In this document: in pieces, positions 60,215 through 64,000 of the stretch | Numbering within the stretch: the first letter of the stretch is position 1 | How the letters are laid out: each line of letters starts with the position of its first letter | Origin: Bubalus kerabau | Taxonomy: Eukaryota; Chordata; Mammalia; Artiodactyla; Bovidae | Direction: 5' to 3' | DNA: 64,000 bases | Assembly: GCF_029407905.1 (NCBI RefSeq) | Contig: NC_073628.1 | Location: forward strand, 48,753,501 to 48,817,500 | Notes under the pieces: generated by a model | Told to the model about the DNA's origin: nothing | What the model saw: the letters and a program-made list of their open reading frames with translations, nothing else | Database searches by the model: none | Made by a program: the position numbers and the translations under genes

Positions 60215-60458
60215 TTGATTTTTTTCTATTTCTAAAATTCATTTATTTTCAATTGAAGGATGATTGCTTTACAATATTGTGTTGGTTTCTGCCATACATC
60301 GACATGAAATCAGCCATAGGTGTATATATCCCCCCTCTTGCACCTCCCTCCTGCCTCCCACTCCATCCCACCCTTCTAGGTTGGCACAGAGCCCCAGGCT
60401 GAGTTCCCTGAGTCATATAACAGATTCCACTGGCTATCTCTTTTACATACAGTAGTGT
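60215..60458 (-). mobile_element. L1 3' UTR (artiodactyl-type) nested in HAL1
   Basis: atttattttcaattgaaggatgattgc, gtgttggtttctgccatacat, cccacccttctaggttggca are the complement of an L1 tail distinct from L1-BT. The flanks gtaacataag (60205-60214) and gtaacaccaag (60456-60466) may be a decayed duplication. Confidence 0.75.
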
Positions 60459-61560
60459 AACACCAAGAAGATATCTGAAGAAGCAATGGTTGGAAATATG
60501 ACAATAGACGTAAAACTATAGATTCAAGAAGCTCAGCAAACATTTAGCAGGACCCCAAAGGTCCATGCCCAGACATATAAAAATCTGAAAACTAAAAGCA
60601 ACAAAAATAATTTAAAAACATCTAGAAGAAAGAGAAGCATTTTCTATGCAGGGAAAGCAACTTGAATTATTATAGACTTCACATCAGAAACTATGGAAAC
60701 CAAAAGGAAGTGACAGGACACTTTTTAATGCTGAAAGAAAAAGCTATCATGTCAGTATTGCCTAGTAAAAATATATTTCAAGAATGAAGGTGAAATAAAG
60801 AATTCCTAGATGTGACAGTAAAAGTACAATCTATAAAAGAAAAGAAAATTGGCAAAATGATCCCCATTAAAACTAAATACAAAATAAATCCATGATGAGA
60901 CACTACCACCTACCCTAGTAAAATAGCTAAAATTAAAAAAATAAAAACCAGGAACACCAAGTCCTGGTAAAGGAGTGAAACAATAGAATACTCATACATT
61001 GCCCTGGAGATTCAGAATGGTACAGCTGTTCTGCAAGACCATTTTTCAGTGTCTTAAAATGGTTACCATACACTAACCATATGACTCATCTTCTCCACTT
61101 TTAAACTCACCCCAAAACCTATATACATTTTTTTAATCAGTTCCATTCATCATCTTCAAAAACTGAAGACAACTCCAATTTCTTTCAACAGGTAAGTGGA
61201 AAAGGAAACTGGTACATCCATATAAAAGAATCCAACTTGGCAATAAAATAAGAAAAAAACTATTGATGCCACAAAAACTTGACTGTACCTCAGATGCATT
61301 ATACTGAATGAAGGAGCTAGTCTCAAAAATTCACATACTCAGCGATTCAATACAGATGACATTTTCATAAGCAGAAACCTGCATTGACAGAAAACAGGGG
61401 TTAGGAGGTAGGGAGGGTGTGATGGCAACCTTAGGAGCTTTGTTTGGGGGGTAATGGGATTGCTTTGATCTATACATGTTAAAATTGGCTAAACCAAAAT
61501 AAAAACTTACTTTAGCATATGACAATTTAGAAATAATATTGAAAAACTTGTACACAGCAA

Positions 61561-62197
61561 TTTGACAAAGAAGAAAATGAATAAAAATAAAGTATGTTTA
61601 ATATAAACAGCATTTGTCAAGTGCTACACATTTGGTGCTACCAGGGTAGTTTGCATTATTAGGACTATAATTAAGATTAATTTTCATTCCATATGGATTT
61701 GCCATGTCTGCTTGATGACCTACTAAATTGTTAAGATTCATTGGTTCATCCCTCCCTGAATCTTTTCATTAATCTTCCCTCTGTCTTTCAGGTGAATTTG
61801 TCCAACCCTTCCTTTAGGTCATCTCTTTACCCTATGCATAATTTTATCACAGCATTCTTGGGGATATTTCCCATATTAATCTATAAATTCCATAGGAAGG
61901 GACAATTCACTTTTCAGCATCAATTCCTAGCAAAGAGTGGTGTACACTAAACACCAAATAAATGTGTGTTGAATGAATGAAATGTTTAAAGCTACACATT
62001 ATTTAAAGCCACAAACTAGAGAGGGTTTTGTCACTTCTGTGTTAAGGCTGAAATGTATAACTATTGTTTTTTTGATTCAGATCTTCTCTCCAAATAATTA
62101 TTTTGGTGAAATGCCAAATCACCTTTCTTGGTTTATTATCTGTTAGTGCAAATCAGCTCTTCTATATTTTGTCATGTATGTGTGAAATTATTTTATG
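61561..62197 (+). repeat. L2-type 3' end and unassigned sequence
   Basis: The clearest part, about 61870-61983, reads aattccataggaaggga, aagagtggtgtacactaaacacc, aataaatgtgtgttgaatgaatg, the typical tail of L2. The 5' side (61640-61860) is compatible with the same element. The rest is unassigned. Confidence 0.6.
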
Positions 62198-62210
62198 CCC
62201 TGTGCTTCAA

Positions 62211-62497
62211 AGAAAGTGAAAGTTGCTTAGTCGTGTACAACTCTTTGCGAATTCTCCACGCCAGAATACTGGAGTGGGTAGCCTTTCCCTTCTTCCAGGG
62301 ATCTTCCCAACCCAGGGATTGAACCCAGGTCTTCTGCATTGCAGGCAGATTCTTACCAGCTGAGCCACAAGGGAAGCCCAAGAATACTAGAGTGGGTAGC
62401 CTATCCCTTCTCCAGAGGATCTTCTGGAGTCAAGAATCGAACCAGGGTCTCCTGCATTGCAGGCAGATTCTTTACCAACTGAGCTATCAGGGAAGCC
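62211..62497 (-). mobile_element. Composite Bov-tA with two tRNA heads
   Basis: On minus: head, partial body ending tattctt, second head, body. The junction is at 62379/62380 (gggaagccc|aagaata on plus). The 13-bp duplication ccctgtgcttcaa at 62198-62210 and 62498-62510 shows one insertion event. The last body lacks about 30 bp (62251-62260 region). Confidence 0.92.
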
Positions 62498-62539
62498 CCC
62501 TGTGCTTCAATACTGTGCCAATAAAACAACATTTTTTGT

Positions 62540-63480
62540 CAGCAGGATCAATATGGCAGAGTAGGGATCAAGATCCTGAGCTCACTTTCCCCACAAACAC
62601 ATCAAAGCTGCAATTTCATATAGAGCATCTCATGCTGAGAATCACCTGAAGATTAGCAGACTACAACCAAGGCTATCAAGAAAGAACTACACAGTGCTGG
62701 TAGGAAGACAGGAGAAGTGAATTCGTTGGGTTCCAAACCCCAGCAGGTGACCCAGATAAGGAGGGCGCGATCATGGTTTCAAGGGTCTATCCTAGGGAAA
62801 CAAGTGTTTCGAGCCATGTATCAGGTGCCTCAGCCCTGAAGTCTGACATCAGAGAGATAAGCCCCCTTAGCTGTTTGAACAGTAGTGTGACTTTTAAAGT
62901 CCGAATACTGCAAGAAAAACAGAGAGTTTTGAGAGCACAAGTACAGACTTGCTTGCCTCCAGTCTCAGTATACAGGCAGCAGACTGAAAAGTGCCTGTGT
63001 TCTGGCCTTTCAGCCTGCCAGGACCGCCCCAGGGACCCCCAGGTCTGCACTAGGCTCCCGCTCTGACACCGTTCCATCCAGGGCCAGAGGCCACCGCTGC
63101 CCGCTCACAGGTGCACACACACGGGAAGGAACCTTCAGCCTGGGCCCGGACCCCGCTTCCGGTCAAGGAGGAGGTTGCCTTCCTCATCCTGCCTGCCAGA
63201 AGCAGGAAGGAGCAGAACGAGTGCAGCAGTGCAGCTTCAGCCTCTCAGGACCCAACTTATTCCTCTAACCGAGGAAAGGGCAGGTGTTTGGAATTGCACC
63301 CACAAGCCCTTGGGCTCTAGCCACAAGCCTTTGGGTTCCCAACCACAGCAGAAGACATCACACTGGGTAGAAATCCAACTCCCTCTGGACTCTCATCCCT
63401 CATAGAAAGAAGACCACAATTAAGCCTAAAACAAATATAAACCTGGGGCTGAAGGACATTTTTAAGTTTGAAAGAAATAT
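62540..63480 (+). mobile_element. Probable old L1 5' UTR, GC-richer block
   Basis: The opening (atcaatatggcagagtaggg, gatcctgagctcactttccc, cacatcaaagctgcaatttc) matches the way old L1 elements begin. The rest keeps scattered CpGs (cgcgatc, ccgcttccggtc). Open frames at 62773-63066 (+), 62787-63077 (-) and 63111-63405 (+) overlap one another and have no domains. A decayed first exon/CpG remnant is a less likely reading. Confidence 0.45.
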
Positions 63481-63504
63481 GATTTAGGACCATGTCTGAC
63501 TACA

Positions 63505-63682
63505 CAGCATAAGAGACACAGGTTCAATCCCTGGGTCAGGAAGATCACCTGGAGGAGGGCATGGTGACCCACCCTACTATTCTTGCCTGGAGAATCCCCA
63601 TGGACAGAGGAGCCTGGGGGCTACAGTCCATGGGGTCACAGAGTCAGACACGACTGAAGCGACTTAGCATGCACGCATGTGC
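63505..63682 (+). mobile_element. Bov-tA SINE, head partly missing
   Basis: Begins mid-head (acaggttcaatccctgggtc) and continues through a complete body to gcgacttagcatgcacgcatg. Confidence 0.88.
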
Positions 63683-64000
63683 TAACTAGGCAGACCCTAT
63701 AGTAAGAGAGGAGAATGAGACATACTTGACTACTGAATGAATGAAATAGAGAAGTGTGAGGAAGTATAGCATAAATCAGCAAATAAAATACTCGGTGAAG
63801 GAGGAAAACCTGACTCTGGTACAGAAATGCTGTTTCACACTCCAGGGACACTTTAAGGGTGAAAAGAGTGTATACATCACGAAACACAGCTCAGGTAGAA
63901 CTTCAAACTTAAACCCCATTCCACAGCTCCATTACCTTTTCCATCTATTACCATGAAAGAGACAAATGTGATCAGTAAATCCTGAAACTAAGGGATCTAC
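63683..64000. other. No recognisable gene or repeat
   Basis: Window end; no coding signal. Confidence 0.45.

Larger units (their letters stand above)
53405..61560 (+). mobile_element. HAL1 (half-LINE), split by a bovine L1
   Basis: Left piece 53405-53772 and right piece about 59880-61560 read in the same direction. The right piece runs from the ORF1 coiled-coil region (attactccaagagcaatcat, gtgaacttgaagacagatta) through the ORF1 C-terminus (ttcaagaatgaaggtgaaa near 60778). It then passes with no ORF2 reverse transcriptase into a 3' section (61000-61520) homologous to the ORF2 C-terminal end and 3' UTR of L1. Having ORF1 but no RT is the defining trait of HAL1. Frames are decayed. Confidence 0.7.

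Noticed and set aside
62773..63405. Several 70-97 codon frames near the right end
   Set aside because: Overlap each other on both strands inside a block that opens like an old L1 5' region.
1..64000. Endogenous retroviruses, CRISPR arrays, bacterial-type operons
   Set aside because: No gag/pol/env motifs, paired LTRs with conserved ends, spaced short repeats or operon structure were seen. Everything coding-like is LINE-derived.

Overview
This window is ruminant (bovid, cattle-like) nuclear DNA. Several bovid-restricted repeat families occur in many copies: the RTE LINE BovB, the tRNA-headed SINE Bov-tA, the dimeric SINE Bov-A2 and young bovine L1. Older mammalian repeats (L1M/L1ME, HAL1, L2, MIR) lie beneath them. 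The sequence alone does not separate cattle from yak, bison, buffalo or sheep. No multi-exon host gene, RNA gene, CRISPR array or recognisable endogenous retrovirus was found. Almost every long open frame is either a decayed transposon protein or an antisense shadow of BovB. The window reads as intergenic or deep-intronic DNA.

Layout. From 1 to 20.7 kb there are many Bov-tA and Bov-A2 SINEs and BovB copies. Two long BovB copies face each other (3375-6115 on minus, 8605-11328 on plus). A young L1 tail splits a SINE at 15.7-16.3 kb, and a BovB splits another SINE at 18.1-19.3 kb. From 20.95 to 24.23 kb lies one L1 insertion with an inverted 5' half and 16-bp target-site duplications, a twin-priming product. 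From 24.2 to 40.2 kb the density is lower, with old MIR and L2, a few SINEs and BovB 3' ends, and two diverged copies of one segment (about 26.2-26.5 and 29.0-29.2 kb). From 40.25 to 49.7 kb a very old minus-strand L1 (L1ME-like) is broken by about a dozen younger insertions. From 49.7 to 51.9 kb is a repeat-poor island with a 73-codon open frame encoding one hydrophobic segment, the only place where I would look for an unannotated small gene. From 53.4 to 61.6 kb an old half-LINE (HAL1) is split by a bovine L1 that keeps its 5' UTR, ORF1 and most of ORF2 but has no 3' end. The last 2.4 kb hold an L2-type tail, a SINE with two tRNA heads, a GC-richer stretch resembling an old L1 5' region, and one more SINE.

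The window is useful as a stratified record of insertions. Many carry clear target-site duplications (TSDs) of 7-16 bp, so relative ages can be read from nesting: L1ME and HAL1 first, then other L1M tails, then BovB and Bov-tA, then L1-BT and Bov-A2. The most notable structures are two SINE copies sharing the same head-tail-head junction, the inverted BovB pair, the truncated L1 ending at a fold-back sequence, and the small membrane-protein-like frame. Repeat family names come from recognition by eye; subfamily names are tentative.
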